64,000 bases of DNA from an uncultured Microcaldota archaeon. GTDB taxonomy: Archaea > Micrarchaeota > Micrarchaeia > Anstonellales > Bilamarchaeaceae. The position numbers and the translations under genes were made by a program. The stretch covers positions 1 through 64,000 of the forward strand of contig CAIKOA010000030.1 in NCBI GenBank assembly GCA_903828955.1. The letters run 5' to 3'. Below the pieces are notes generated by a model. It saw only the letters and a list, made by a program, of their open reading frames with translations, was not told where the DNA came from and made no database searches. Positions 16,498 to 26,209 of the stretch are shown here, one piece after another; the stretch's first letter is position 1, and each line of letters starts with the position of its first letter.

Positions 16498-19400
16498 ATG
16501 CACATTTCAGGGATAAAAATCAAAGGCTTCAAGTCATTTAAAAAAGTAGACATAGAGCTTCCGCCGGATTTCATCTGCCTCGCAGGCCCTAATGGAAGCG
16601 GAAAAACCAATGTCCTTGACGCGATAAGATTCGTGCTCGGAGAGCAATCCCTCAAATCTTTGCGCGCAAAGAAAGTGCGCGACCTCATTTCCCACAGTTC
16701 AAAATACGCAGAAGTAATCCTCTCATTCAACGACCAGCAGAAATACGAGCTGCGGCGCGCAATCCGCGAAGACGGGAAAATCCGCTACATGCTGAATGGG
16801 AAGCGCGTCACCCGCAGCGCAATCGTGGAGCTGCTCAAAAAATACAACCTGGACGACAGCGGAAGGAACGTGATCGCCCAGGGGGAAGTGCAACACATCG
16901 TGGACATAGGCGGAAAGGAACGCAGGACGATAATCGATTCAGTTGCAGGAATTTCAGAATTCGAAGACAAGAAAGGGGAAGCGATGGGAGAACTAGGAAT
17001 CGTGGATGGAAGGATGAGGGACGGAAACCTCGTCCTCGGCGAGCGCATAAACATCCTGAATGACCTTGCGCGCGAGCGCGAGCAGGCGCTCAAATATTCC
17101 TCTTCGCGCGACACGCTCAGGAAGGCGAAGGCAACCCTTCTGCGCCTCGAGCTTGAAAAGTCCAGCAAGCGCCTCTCGAAAATCCACGAATCCGTCGCGG
17201 AAGCGGAGCAGGCGGCCGGAGAGGCAAAATCCAAAATCGCGGAAATCGACTCCGAAGTTTCCAAAAAAGACAAGGAACGCGCAAAAATCTCAGAGGAAAT
17301 CAGCGTGCGGGGGCAGCGCGACAAGCTCTTCCGCGAAATGGAGGGGGTGAAGTCCGAGCTCTCCTCAAGGCGCCAGGCGCTTCAGGACACCGTTGATAAC
17401 CTGGCCAGGGTGCGCGGCTCGCTTGCGGCCCTCGCCAAGGAGGCCGAAGACGAACAGAAGGCGATAGAATCCCTCTCCAAGGACGCGGCGGGCCTGAAGA
17501 AGCAGCTCGCCCCGTTCGAAGGGCTAAGTTTTGAGCACAAGGAAAGCGAAAGCGTGGCGGCATTGCGCGCCTCGCTGAAATCCGCGGAAGACGAACGCAC
17601 ACTTGTACGCGAGCAGATGCTCCTCATCACCGCAGATATTGAAAAATCCGTCTCACTTGTTGCGGAAAAGGAAAAGGCCCTAGAGCAGGATGCTGGCGCA
17701 GACTCCGCGGCCCAGACCTTCGAATCACTTGAAAAGGAGCTTGGGAAGCTTCGCGCAAACGTGCAGGAAATAGTGGATTCACTGGACAGCCTCTTCTCCC
17801 AGGAAAAAGAGCTGAATATGCAGAATGCGGAACTGGACAAGGAAACCCTCCACATGAGGGAGAAGATTGCAACCCTCCGCGCGCAAACTTCCGCGGCGGC
17901 AATGAGCCCTTCTCTTCAATATGTCGCAGAGCTCAAGGCGGCCGGGGAAGTGGAGGGAATCCACGGAACGGTTGCGGAGCTGATTGAATTCAAGGCAGAT
18001 TACTCAAAGGCAATCGATGCCGCAGGGGGCACAAGGCTCCTCTACGTAGTGGTTGATTCCGCAGATGTTGCGATAAAGGCGATTTCCCTTCTCAAGAAAG
18101 CGGGAAGGGGAAGGGCGACCTTCATCCCGCTCCGGGAAGTGGTTTCCCCAAGAATAGATGCAAAAGGGGGGAAGGGCGCGCTTGCAGAACTCGTGAAATG
18201 CGACCCGCGCTACCGCAAGGCAATCGATTTCGTATTCGGCAACACAATCCTCATAGATGACTCAAAGGAAGCAAAGAAGATGGGGATAGGCGCAGAGCGC
18301 ATGGTCACCCTGGACGGAGACCTATTTGAAAAATCCGGCATAATCACCGGAGGCAATATGCGCTCGGGAATCGCTTCCGCGGCCCAGCTCTCCAAAATGG
18401 ATGCGGAGCTCGATTCCGCGCGCAAGCGGAAAACCGCAATAATGGATGAGCTCACCCGCCTGCGCGAAGAGATGATTGCGCTCCGCAGGGAGAAGGTGGA
18501 GGCGGAAATCGCGCACAAGAAGAAGGAAGTGGATTCCCAGGCGCTCCGCGAAAAGCACTCCGAGCTCGAAAAGAAGGAAAAAAGAAAGCAGGACGTGCTT
18601 TCCGAGATTTCCGCGCTCAAAAAATCCATGGAGTCCGCGCGCAGCAAGCTCGAATCCTACACGCAGAAATCCGAATCCGCGGAAGCCGCGGTGGTTCGCG
18701 TTGCACAGGAGCTCGAAAATGTGTTGAAAGCCGAAAGCTCGCGCATGCAGCTTCTCGAAAAGGAGCAGAAAGAGAAGGTGGAACTGCTTTCCTCGCTCCG
18801 GTCCCGGCACGAAGCCGCGGTGCGCGAAACCGAACTGCGCAAGGAGAGCCTTACGCAGAAAACCGAAAAAATTTCCGAATTCAAGAAGGAAGAGCGCGCC
18901 TTCACAACCAAGGAAGCCTCGATTAAATCCAAAATCTCGGAACTCGAAGGCGAATTGCAGGGAATCGAGACCCGCATAGGGGAAGCGGACAGCGCGGTAA
19001 GCAAGCTCATGGACAAGATAAAGGAATTCGAGGCGCTTCTCCAGGAACTCGGGAAAAAGAAAGGCAAATTCAATGAAGATTTCAACAAACAGGACAAGAA
19101 CCTGGCCACCTACAAGGTCGAGGCGGCTTCCCTTGAAACCCGCGTGGTCGACCTTACCGCAGAACTTGAGGAATTCAAGGAGGTCCCCTCTATTGAAGGG
19201 AAGAAGGAAGAACTCATGGAGCTCATGAAGTCCTCGGAATCCCTGCTTTCCGAGCTTGGGGCGGTAAACCTCTCCGCACCGGAACTCTATGAGCAGAAAT
19301 CCAAGGAAGTCGCGGAAATGAAGGAGAAGATAGAGAGGTTGCGCATAGAAAAGGAAGCAATCATCAACATGATTAACAGCATAGACGACAAGAAGAAGGA

Positions 19401-19914
19401 GGCATATTTCGAGACCTTCCACGCGGTGGACAAGAATTTCCGCGAGCTCTTCACGCACGTAAACATAGGGGAAGGCCACCTCTTCATGGACAAGCCCTCA
19501 ACCCCCTTCGAATCCGGCCTCTTCATAAAAGTGAGGAAGAATGGCCACGACCACGCCCTCGAATCCCTTTCAGGCGGAGAGAAGAGCCTCGTTGCCCTCA
19601 TGTTCGTGTTCGCATTGCAGTTCTACAAGCCCTCTCCATTCTATATATTGGACGAAGTGGATTCCGCCCTTGATAAAATAAACAGCAAGAACCTCGCCAA
19701 TTTGCTCATCCAGCTTGCGCCCCAATCCCAATTCCTGGTCGTAAGCCACAACGACATAATGATGAGCATGGCGAGCGCGGTCCTGGGCGTCTCCAAAGTG
19801 GATGGGGTTTCCAGGATAGTCGGGGTAAAGCTTGAGCGCAAGAGCCTCGCTGCGGTTGCGGCAAATCCCGCCCCTACCCCGCAGGCTCCCCCTCAATCCG
19901 GAAAACAGGCATAG
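16498..19914 (+). CDS. smc: Chromosome segregation ATPase SMC
   Basis: GPNGSGKTNVLDAIRFVLGEQS, coiled coils and hinge, LSGGEKSLVALMFVFAL, FYILDEVDSALD. Confidence 0.96.
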   Translation: MHISGIKIKGFKSFKKVDIELPPDFICLAGPNGSGKTNVLDAIRFVLGEQSLKSLRAKKVRDLISHSSKYAEVILSFNDQQKYELRRAIREDGKIRYMLNGKRVTRSAIVELLKKYNLDDSGRNVIAQGEVQHIVDIGGKERRTIIDSVAGISEFEDKKGEAMGELGIVDGRMRDGNLVLGERINILNDLAREREQALKYSSSRDTLRKAKATLLRLELEKSSKRLSKIHESVAEAEQAAGEAKSKIAEIDSEVSKKDKERAKISEEISVRGQRDKLFREMEGVKSELSSRRQALQDTVDNLARVRGSLAALAKEAEDEQKAIESLSKDAAGLKKQLAPFEGLSFEHKESESVAALRASLKSAEDERTLVREQMLLITADIEKSVSLVAEKEKALEQDAGADSAAQTFESLEKELGKLRANVQEIVDSLDSLFSQEKELNMQNAELDKETLHMREKIATLRAQTSAAAMSPSLQYVAELKAAGEVEGIHGTVAELIEFKADYSKAIDAAGGTRLLYVVVDSADVAIKAISLLKKAGRGRATFIPLREVVSPRIDAKGGKGALAELVKCDPRYRKAIDFVFGNTILIDDSKEAKKMGIGAERMVTLDGDLFEKSGIITGGNMRSGIASAAQLSKMDAELDSARKRKTAIMDELTRLREEMIALRREKVEAEIAHKKKEVDSQALREKHSELEKKEKRKQDVLSEISALKKSMESARSKLESYTQKSESAEAAVVRVAQELENVLKAESSRMQLLEKEQKEKVELLSSLRSRHEAAVRETELRKESLTQKTEKISEFKKEERAFTTKEASIKSKISELEGELQGIETRIGEADSAVSKLMDKIKEFEALLQELGKKKGKFNEDFNKQDKNLATYKVEAASLETRVVDLTAELEEFKEVPSIEGKKEELMELMKSSESLLSELGAVNLSAPELYEQKSKEVAEMKEKIERLRIEKEAIINMINSIDDKKKEAYFETFHAVDKNFRELFTHVNIGEGHLFMDKPSTPFESGLFIKVRKNGHDHALESLSGGEKSLVALMFVFALQFYKPSPFYILDEVDSALDKINSKNLANLLIQLAPQSQFLVVSHNDIMMSMASAVLGVSKVDGVSRIVGVKLERKSLAAVAANPAPTPQAPPQSGKQA

Positions 19915-19963
19915 GCAAACGGGGAAAAGGAAAAAAGAAAATTAGAATGGATCTATCCTTATT

Positions 19964-21052
19964 CTATTGTATCGCAATCCCCTTTATTCCGACTATGAAA
20001 TCCCCGGTTGCAGTTATGTTCATCGCAACATCCACGGTCTGGTTGTCGGAAAGCTCCTTATCCGAGGGAATGGAAATAGTCTGGTTTGTGCTCAGGTAGT
20101 ATCCGCCAACAACGTTCGGGAACCTCACATCATACACCGTATCCTTCGTATAGCTATAGTTGGAGCCCAGTTCAGGCTCCCCGCTCGCGGTTATCGTTAG
20201 CACCGAAGGCGGAAGCACAGCCTTGTCCCCGAAGTCCGCCTCAACCTGCGTCCTGTTCACGAAATCCGGAATAACCGTTGCGCTCGTTTCTGAAATGAAG
20301 GTCATGTACGCCTTCTTCATGGAAAGCGTTTCCGTTGCAGAAAGGGCCGGGCTGAACGTAAAGTAGTCCTTTCTAGAGTAGGTCACATTTCCCTTCCCAA
20401 ACTGCGCCTCGAGCTCGGTTGTGTTGAGTGCCCGCTCTTCCCAGGGAACCGAATAAACGTATTTGGCTTTCCCTTCCCCTTCGACTACCCCCTGCCCGGT
20501 AATCTTTGCATCATAGTAATACATCTTTGTCTGCAATATCTTGTCGGTAGTGTTCCCAACTGTTTGCACTGCGATTACGAAGCTTGCAGAATGCCCTGGC
20601 TCCATTACCGGCTCCATGAACAATTGCTGGTAGCCCCCGCTCACCTTCATGGCGCTTCCGTTGTCAAGGGTAAGCACATATTCCTCAGGAAGCCCGACCT
20701 GCACAATCGAAACGGTATCTATCCCGAGGTTCTTGAACTGCGTATAGACCTCTTTTGATTTTGCGGAGTCCCGCAGCGTAATTCTCACATTTCCGCCATC
20801 AAGGTCATCCACCGAAAGGACTTCCGGGTTCGCCTTTATCTGCGTTTTCTGCATGTCCGTCAATCCGTTTGCAAAAAGGAACGCGCCGTAAGAATAGATT
20901 GTAATGTTCACGTTTGCGGTGCCCGTGTGCTGCGAAGTGTCGGCGGTAGTGCGCACCCCGGCCCAATTGCTTACCGTCATTGCAAACGGCTCCAGCAGGA
21001 ACAGGAGCGCTAAACCTACGACTAACACTTTAATTAAGAGGCCGTTATCCAT
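19964..21052 (-). CDS. Membrane-anchored extracellular protein, unknown
   Basis: N-terminal TM LLIKVLVVGLALLFLLEPFAMTV, many NxS/T sites, beta-rich composition. Confidence 0.7.
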   Translation of the reverse strand: MDNGLLIKVLVVGLALLFLLEPFAMTVSNWAGVRTTADTSQHTGTANVNITIYSYGAFLFANGLTDMQKTQIKANPEVLSVDDLDGGNVRITLRDSAKSKEVYTQFKNLGIDTVSIVQVGLPEEYVLTLDNGSAMKVSGGYQQLFMEPVMEPGHSASFVIAVQTVGNTTDKILQTKMYYYDAKITGQGVVEGEGKAKYVYSVPWEERALNTTELEAQFGKGNVTYSRKDYFTFSPALSATETLSMKKAYMTFISETSATVIPDFVNRTQVEADFGDKAVLPPSVLTITASGEPELGSNYSYTKDTVYDVRFPNVVGGYYLSTNQTISIPSDKELSDNQTVDVAMNITATGDFIVGIKGIAIQ

Positions 21053-21141
21053 CAAAAGCACCACACTAGATTGGGGAGAAAACCATTTTAAACCAAACTG
21101 GGGCATATATACTTTCCTTATCGAGAGAAATAGGTGTATTA

Positions 21142-21786
21142 ATGGTAGAGAAAGGAGACTTTATACTCGTAGAAGTTGAAGGAAAGGACGAAACAGGAAG
21201 GGTTTTCGATTCCACCAAGGGAGAGATCGCAAAGCAGCTCCACGGGCAGGAAAGGCCCCTCCTTGTAATTTACGGGATGGACAAGCTCATCCTCGGGCTC
21301 CACAAGGCCCTCTCGAACATGAAGAAGGGCGAGGAAAAGAGCATCAAGATCAGCCCGAAGGAGGCATTCGGCGACCGGAAGAAGGAGCTGGTGCGCATAA
21401 TGTCGCTTTCAGAATTCGCAAAGCACAACGTAGAGCCCAAGCCCGGCCTCGTAATCCACGTGGATACGGATACTGGAAGGCTCTATGGAAACATAAAGAG
21501 CGTGAATGCGGGAAGGGTGATGGTGGATTTCAACCACCCGATTGCGGGGCAGAACGTTTCCTACGAGATAAAGCTCATTGATATTCTCGCAACTCCGGAA
21601 GCAAAAGTGAAAGCGCTCATGGACTACCTTGGCTTGGAAGGCACGTTTACGCTCAAAGACGGCATTCTTGAAGCAAAATGCAAGAAGAAGGAAGGGCAGG
21701 ATTACGAAGTGGGAAAGACGATGTTCCTGATTACCGCGCGCACGAAGATTCCAGGGGTTAAGAAAGTTGATTTGAAGGAAGATTGA
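21142..21786 (+). CDS. FKBP-type peptidyl-prolyl isomerase (SlyD-like)
   Basis: GDFILVEVEGKDETGRVFDST, GLHKALSNMKKGEEKSIKISPKEAFGDR, MVDFNHPIAGQNVSYEIKL. Confidence 0.92.
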   Translation: MVEKGDFILVEVEGKDETGRVFDSTKGEIAKQLHGQERPLLVIYGMDKLILGLHKALSNMKKGEEKSIKISPKEAFGDRKKELVRIMSLSEFAKHNVEPKPGLVIHVDTDTGRLYGNIKSVNAGRVMVDFNHPIAGQNVSYEIKLIDILATPEAKVKALMDYLGLEGTFTLKDGILEAKCKKKEGQDYEVGKTMFLITARTKIPGVKKVDLKED

Positions 21787-21790
21787 CTAA

Positions 21791-22576
21791 ATGTGCAGGA
21801 TTTGCGACTCGGCCTCAGCAAGCGTATCGTACCTCTCCATGCTTGAGAAGATGGGGAAGGAGGACGAGGGGCGTTTCGAAGCCGCAAAGCTCTTCCTGGA
21901 CAAGTTCCCTTCCCTCTCAAATAACCTCTATACCTCCTTGAAATGGCCCACAGCTTTCCTGAGGCCCCTTTTCGAGGCAAGGGTCGCATTCGCTGTGCCC
22001 ACAAATTATTTCCAGCAGCTTCTCCTGGACGGGGAGAAATCCGGAAACCATTTTTCAAACGGCTCCACGCGCTCCCTTTCCTTTTCCAAGGACAAGCTCA
22101 TTCTTTTTTCCAAAACGGTTGCGCAGGAAGCGGGAAAGCCTTTCCTTTCGAGCCTTCTTTTCACGCATTTTGAAAAAGGGGAGTATTCTGTTGCATACGA
22201 CGGGCAGGATTTGCACATTTCCGTTGATTGCGAAAAACCCCTGAAGAACCTGATTTCCGGGAATGTTGAAAAGAAGAATATAAAATTCGACTTTTTCCAC
22301 CAGAACATGGAAGGGAGAATCATCTCAAAGGAAGAGGCAATGCAATCCTCCTATGTGAAGAAGGCGCTTGGGACGCACGGGGACCCGCGCTCCCTTCTTG
22401 CTTCCTCGGACCTTGAAGGATACGTGGTTTCCGTGCACCACTTTTCGCCGCATCCGTTCATGCTCCAGAACTCCAAGGATTTCGGGTTCGAATCATTCAG
22501 GCAATTCCAGGAGAACACGCTTGACTATTTCCTCGAGCATTTAGGAATGAAGAAAGGCGAGCCCTACAAGTCCTGA
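21791..22576 (+). CDS. Hypothetical protein
   Basis: Coding-like 261-aa ORF in operon with the FKBP; no family recognised. Confidence 0.7.
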   Translation: MCRICDSASASVSYLSMLEKMGKEDEGRFEAAKLFLDKFPSLSNNLYTSLKWPTAFLRPLFEARVAFAVPTNYFQQLLLDGEKSGNHFSNGSTRSLSFSKDKLILFSKTVAQEAGKPFLSSLLFTHFEKGEYSVAYDGQDLHISVDCEKPLKNLISGNVEKKNIKFDFFHQNMEGRIISKEEAMQSSYVKKALGTHGDPRSLLASSDLEGYVVSVHHFSPHPFMLQNSKDFGFESFRQFQENTLDYFLEHLGMKKGEPYKS

Positions 22577-22604
22577 GAACTAAAAATAGAAAAAGAGAAT
22601 AAGC

Positions 22605-23465
22605 TCATTTCAATTTCTGAGGGAAAAGCGAATACCCCGCCACCTTGTACATCAGGTTTGCGGCGAAAAGCTCGCTCACAACGCTTCCCTTTATGGGCGC
22701 AAGCTCGACCAAATCAAACCCGACCACTTTCTTCTTTTTGCAAACTTCCTTGAGAAGTGAAATTCCCTGCCTGAAGCTTATCCCTCCCGGGCAAGGGGTC
22801 CCAACCCCAGGAACTTCCGAAGGGTCAAACCCATCTATATCTATTGTAATATATACAATATCTCCAAGAGCAGCAAGCACATCCTCATTCCTGAATTCGC
22901 TTCCCCAGACTGTTCCCTTCGCCCTTTTCCGGATGTAGTCTGCGCATTCTATGCTCATGCTCCGCACCCCGACCTGGGCGCACCTTGGCACCAAATCCCG
23001 GATTCTTCTCATTGCGCATGCATGCGAATATTTGCTTCCCTGGTATTCATTGCGGAGGTCCGCATGCGCATCAATCTGCAAAACCGAAACGCTAGGGTAT
23101 TTTTTCACAATTGCCGCAACCGCGCCCGAAGAGATCGAATGCTCGCCCCCGAGGGTAATTGGGAATTTGCCCGCATCAAGTATTTTCTTAACTCCTGCTT
23201 CCACATCCGCAACTACATCCTCAGGCTTCCTTTTCCCTCCCTTCACCGGCTTCATGACGTGGAATCCTTGCGGAAACGCCTCTCCTATTGTTTCCATTCC
23301 CAAGTCAATATCATACTCTTCAACTTCAAGGCTTCCTTCCATTATCGCCCTGGGCCCGTTCTCAGCGCCTCCCCGAAAGCAAACCGTTCCTGCATACGGG
23401 ACCGGAAGTATGCACACTCTGGCCTTCTCAAAAGGCGCATTCCGCTCTAAGAATTGCAATTCCAT
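22605..23465 (-). CDS. speB: Agmatinase/arginase family ureohydrolase
   Basis: GGEHSISSGAVAAI, DAHADLRNEYQGSKYSHACAMRR, ITIDIDGFDPSEVPGVGTPCPGG; ATG at 23465 preferred because the longer ORF overlaps the opposite gene. Confidence 0.9.
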   Translation of the reverse strand: MELQFLERNAPFEKARVCILPVPYAGTVCFRGGAENGPRAIMEGSLEVEEYDIDLGMETIGEAFPQGFHVMKPVKGGKRKPEDVVADVEAGVKKILDAGKFPITLGGEHSISSGAVAAIVKKYPSVSVLQIDAHADLRNEYQGSKYSHACAMRRIRDLVPRCAQVGVRSMSIECADYIRKRAKGTVWGSEFRNEDVLAALGDIVYITIDIDGFDPSEVPGVGTPCPGGISFRQGISLLKEVCKKKKVVGFDLVELAPIKGSVVSELFAANLMYKVAGYSLFPQKLK

Positions 23466-23517
23466 GCTCCCTTTTTTCTTCATACTCTTTTTATTGTTTT
23501 GCAGCCACGAGTTAACT

Positions 23518-24009
23518 ATGGAGAATCTCCTGCTGGATGAAATGCTCAGGCGCACCGCAACATGGTGCAGGATTCTGGGAATCGATACGGAATTCTTCGG
23601 GGGCGGAGGAGACGATGCGCTGCTTGCCCAGGCAAAGAAAGAAGGAAGGATTCTAATCACCCGCGACATGGCCCTTTCGAAAAGGTGCCCGAAACTCGGC
23701 ATAAAGTGCATCCTTCTCTCAAGCGAAAAAGCAGAAGAGCAGATTGCGCAGATTATTTCCGAAACAGGCGCGCAGCTATTTTTCCCGCAGGAGATGCGCT
23801 GCCCGGAATGCAACGGGGAGCTTGGGATTGCCCCGGCAGACTCCGTTAAGGAGGAAGTCCCCCCGCACATAGCAAGCGAGCACGAAGAGTTCTGGAAATG
23901 CAAAAAATGCGGCAAAATCTATTGGGAAGGGAGCCACTGGAAGAACATAAAAGAATTCTACGGCCGGGTTCTTGCACTTCTGGAAAAAGGAAAGACGGAG
24001 AAAACTTGA
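23518..24009 (+). CDS. Mut7-C RNAse-domain protein with zinc ribbon
   Basis: LDEMLRRTATWCRILGIDTEF, ILITRDMALSKR, CPEC...CKKCGKIYWEGSHW. Confidence 0.88.
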   Translation: MENLLLDEMLRRTATWCRILGIDTEFFGGGGDDALLAQAKKEGRILITRDMALSKRCPKLGIKCILLSSEKAEEQIAQIISETGAQLFFPQEMRCPECNGELGIAPADSVKEEVPPHIASEHEEFWKCKKCGKIYWEGSHWKNIKEFYGRVLALLEKGKTEKT

Positions 24010-24050
24010 GGGAAAGAAAAGCTTTAAATCCCCGCTTCCGAAGCGAACCT

Positions 24051-24962
24051 ATGGCAGAGAAGAAGGGACTTCCACCAATCGAGCCGACTCCCAGGGATTT
24101 TCTTTTCAAATTAAAGGAATATTACACTCTAGTCCGTTTTGAGCACGCAATAATGCTCGCAATTGCGGTATTGATCGGGATTACCGTTACTTTCGGAGGA
24201 ATTCCTCCAATCGATGTAATTTTTCTTCTTGCCCTGATAGTCCCGGTATTCAGCGAGATGGGCTCCTTTGCGCTCAACGATTACCTTGATTTGGAAACCG
24301 ACCGGATAAACGGGAAAACAGAGCGGCCGCTTGTTCGCGGCGCATTCCCCCCGATCCATGCGTTAATAATCGCAATATTCTCCTTTGCGGCTTCGCTCGC
24401 CGCAGCCTACTTCATAAACACAATCGCTTTTGCAATCGCAATCGCATACAATCTCTTTGCAATCCTCTATGACATCAAGTTGAAGGACCTTCCCCTTCTC
24501 GGCAACCTTTTCATCGCAACAACGATGGCGATTCCCTTCCTTTTCGGAAGCTATGCATATGGAATTGTGCCTTCCCAGACAATCTGGATAATTGCGGCAC
24601 TTGGATTCGTTGCAGGCCTTGCGCGGGAAATAGTGAAATCCGTTGAAGATGTTGAAGGAGATTCCAAGGCAAGGAAATCCATGACGCTCCCGATTGCAAT
24701 CGGAAAGGGCCCCTCAGTATTCTTTGCGGCAATCCTCTTCGTCCTTTTCATTCCGCTCTCAATAGTCCCGTATATGGTTGAGCTCAAGCTCTCCTTTGTT
24801 TCGGGAATATTCCTGGGGCTTGCAGATTCCGCAATACTAATCGTCGCGCTCTACCTCCTCTATATACGGAATGAGAAAAAGTTTTCAGTTGTGCGGAAAT
24901 ATTCGCTTGCCGCGCTTTTCTGCGGGCTGCTCTCCCTACTGATTGCATCGCTTGGCTTCTAA
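24051..24962 (+). CDS. UbiA-family prenyltransferase (candidate digeranylgeranylglyceryl phosphate synthase)
   Basis: LNDYLDLETDRINGKTERPLVRG, REIVKSVEDVEGDSKARKSMTLPI. Confidence 0.88.
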   Translation: MAEKKGLPPIEPTPRDFLFKLKEYYTLVRFEHAIMLAIAVLIGITVTFGGIPPIDVIFLLALIVPVFSEMGSFALNDYLDLETDRINGKTERPLVRGAFPPIHALIIAIFSFAASLAAAYFINTIAFAIAIAYNLFAILYDIKLKDLPLLGNLFIATTMAIPFLFGSYAYGIVPSQTIWIIAALGFVAGLAREIVKSVEDVEGDSKARKSMTLPIAIGKGPSVFFAAILFVLFIPLSIVPYMVELKLSFVSGIFLGLADSAILIVALYLLYIRNEKKFSVVRKYSLAALFCGLLSLLIASLGF

Positions 24963-26209
24963 GCAGAGAGGAATCTTTCCATTTTTTTTGCAATCTCCTC
25001 AGGATAAGCCTCCGAGGTGGCAAGTACCCTGTCAAGGTGCTTTACCGATTCTGCGTCCAGCGCATTTTCCTGCTCCAGCCTTGAAACGGAATACCGCACT
25101 ATGTTCTGCTCGCCCGGGTCCATGCCCTTCCCCCTCTGGTCCACCGGAACCGGGCCATAGAGCTCGTTTATTTTTCCGTCAGCAAGAATCTCCAGGGATT
25201 CCGCGCTTATTGAATCCCCGTCCAGCAGGAACACAAGCCCGCTTTTAAGCGATTCGTACATTCCCCGAAGCCTTTCCGAATTCTCCTCAATCTCCGCATC
25301 CCCGGAATTGATTATTGAATCAATCCTGTTTGCAATGTTCATGTTCGCCTGGAAGAGCCCCTCGATGCATATGCGCGCCATCTGCATCATCCTGTGCTGC
25401 CGCAGCGTTATCTCCGGAGGCAACAGGGGCCTCCCTCCGCACTCCCTTTTCCTCATCATCCCGGAGGAGGTGAAGGAATAGTTCTCAATGGTGGAAAATC
25501 TGGATAAGTTATGGGCAAGCTCTTCGTTTTTCGCATGCACCTGCCCGTCCCGTATGCTCATGCAGGAAACAAGGCGGCACAGGGCATCCATGAATTTTTT
25601 TCTGGCCGCTTCGTCTATCGAGGGCTCCCCGGCAATGCGCGCAATCGCACGCACCCCGTTCAACCCTCCGCAGCGCATGAGCCGCTCAAGGCCCTTCCCC
25701 TCAGGGCTCTTTAATGCAGCAATCCACGCAAGCAGGCCTGCAAAGGGTTCGCTGAGCCCGGTCGCCCTCTCGCTTCTTGAGACTGAAACGCACGCGTTCC
25801 GTACATCTATTTCCAGGTTTGCTTCCCCGAGAATCCCCCTCATCTCCTCGATGGAATACGTCTGGATGGGGAAACGGTCCCCGCAAAAGGAATAGTCTAT
25901 GGTGCCCCCGTAATCGATCGGGACCGCGGCACCCTGCAGCATGACCATGAGCCTTGCGGCCATCCTGTTTCGTGTTTCAAAATTCTCCCCGCCTTCGCTT
26001 TGCGCAAGAAGGTTAATTTTTTCCACGCGCAAAGCCAAGCCGTTCGAAATCTCGTCTTTAGTCCTTGAATGAGTGCGCAACTGAATTATTTCCCCAAAGC
26101 ATTTCTCTTCGCAGCACCTCTTGAATGCGCAGCCGCCCCTTTCCCTTTTAGGGGCGAGGGTAATCCTCTGCGAAATGGAATTCTTGAGTGTTCTTTCCTC
26201 AGCGCTCAT
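24959..26209 (-). CDS. Hypothetical Cys-cluster protein, paralog of 26206-27486
   Basis: Shared SIEE, LSRFSTIE, NMNIANRID, ELYG motifs with the neighbour; N-terminal GGCAFKRCCEEKC. Confidence 0.7.
   Translation of the reverse strand: MSAEERTLKNSISQRITLAPKRERGGCAFKRCCEEKCFGEIIQLRTHSRTKDEISNGLALRVEKINLLAQSEGGENFETRNRMAARLMVMLQGAAVPIDYGGTIDYSFCGDRFPIQTYSIEEMRGILGEANLEIDVRNACVSVSRSERATGLSEPFAGLLAWIAALKSPEGKGLERLMRCGGLNGVRAIARIAGEPSIDEAARKKFMDALCRLVSCMSIRDGQVHAKNEELAHNLSRFSTIENYSFTSSGMMRKRECGGRPLLPPEITLRQHRMMQMARICIEGLFQANMNIANRIDSIINSGDAEIEENSERLRGMYESLKSGLVFLLDGDSISAESLEILADGKINELYGPVPVDQRGKGMDPGEQNIVRYSVSRLEQENALDAESVKHLDRVLATSEAYPEEIAKKMERFLSA

Noticed and set aside
18322-19479. 385-aa minus-strand ORF opposite smc
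   Set aside because: Antisense shadow of the well-supported SMC coding frame; Phe/Leu-rich composition typical of reverse-complement of Lys/Glu-rich coiled coil
22951-23517. N-terminal extension of the Mut7-C ORF and matching extension of the agmatinase ORF (23466-23915)
   Set aside because: Each extension lies antisense to the other gene's real coding region; internal ATGs at 23518 and 23465 give canonical proteins
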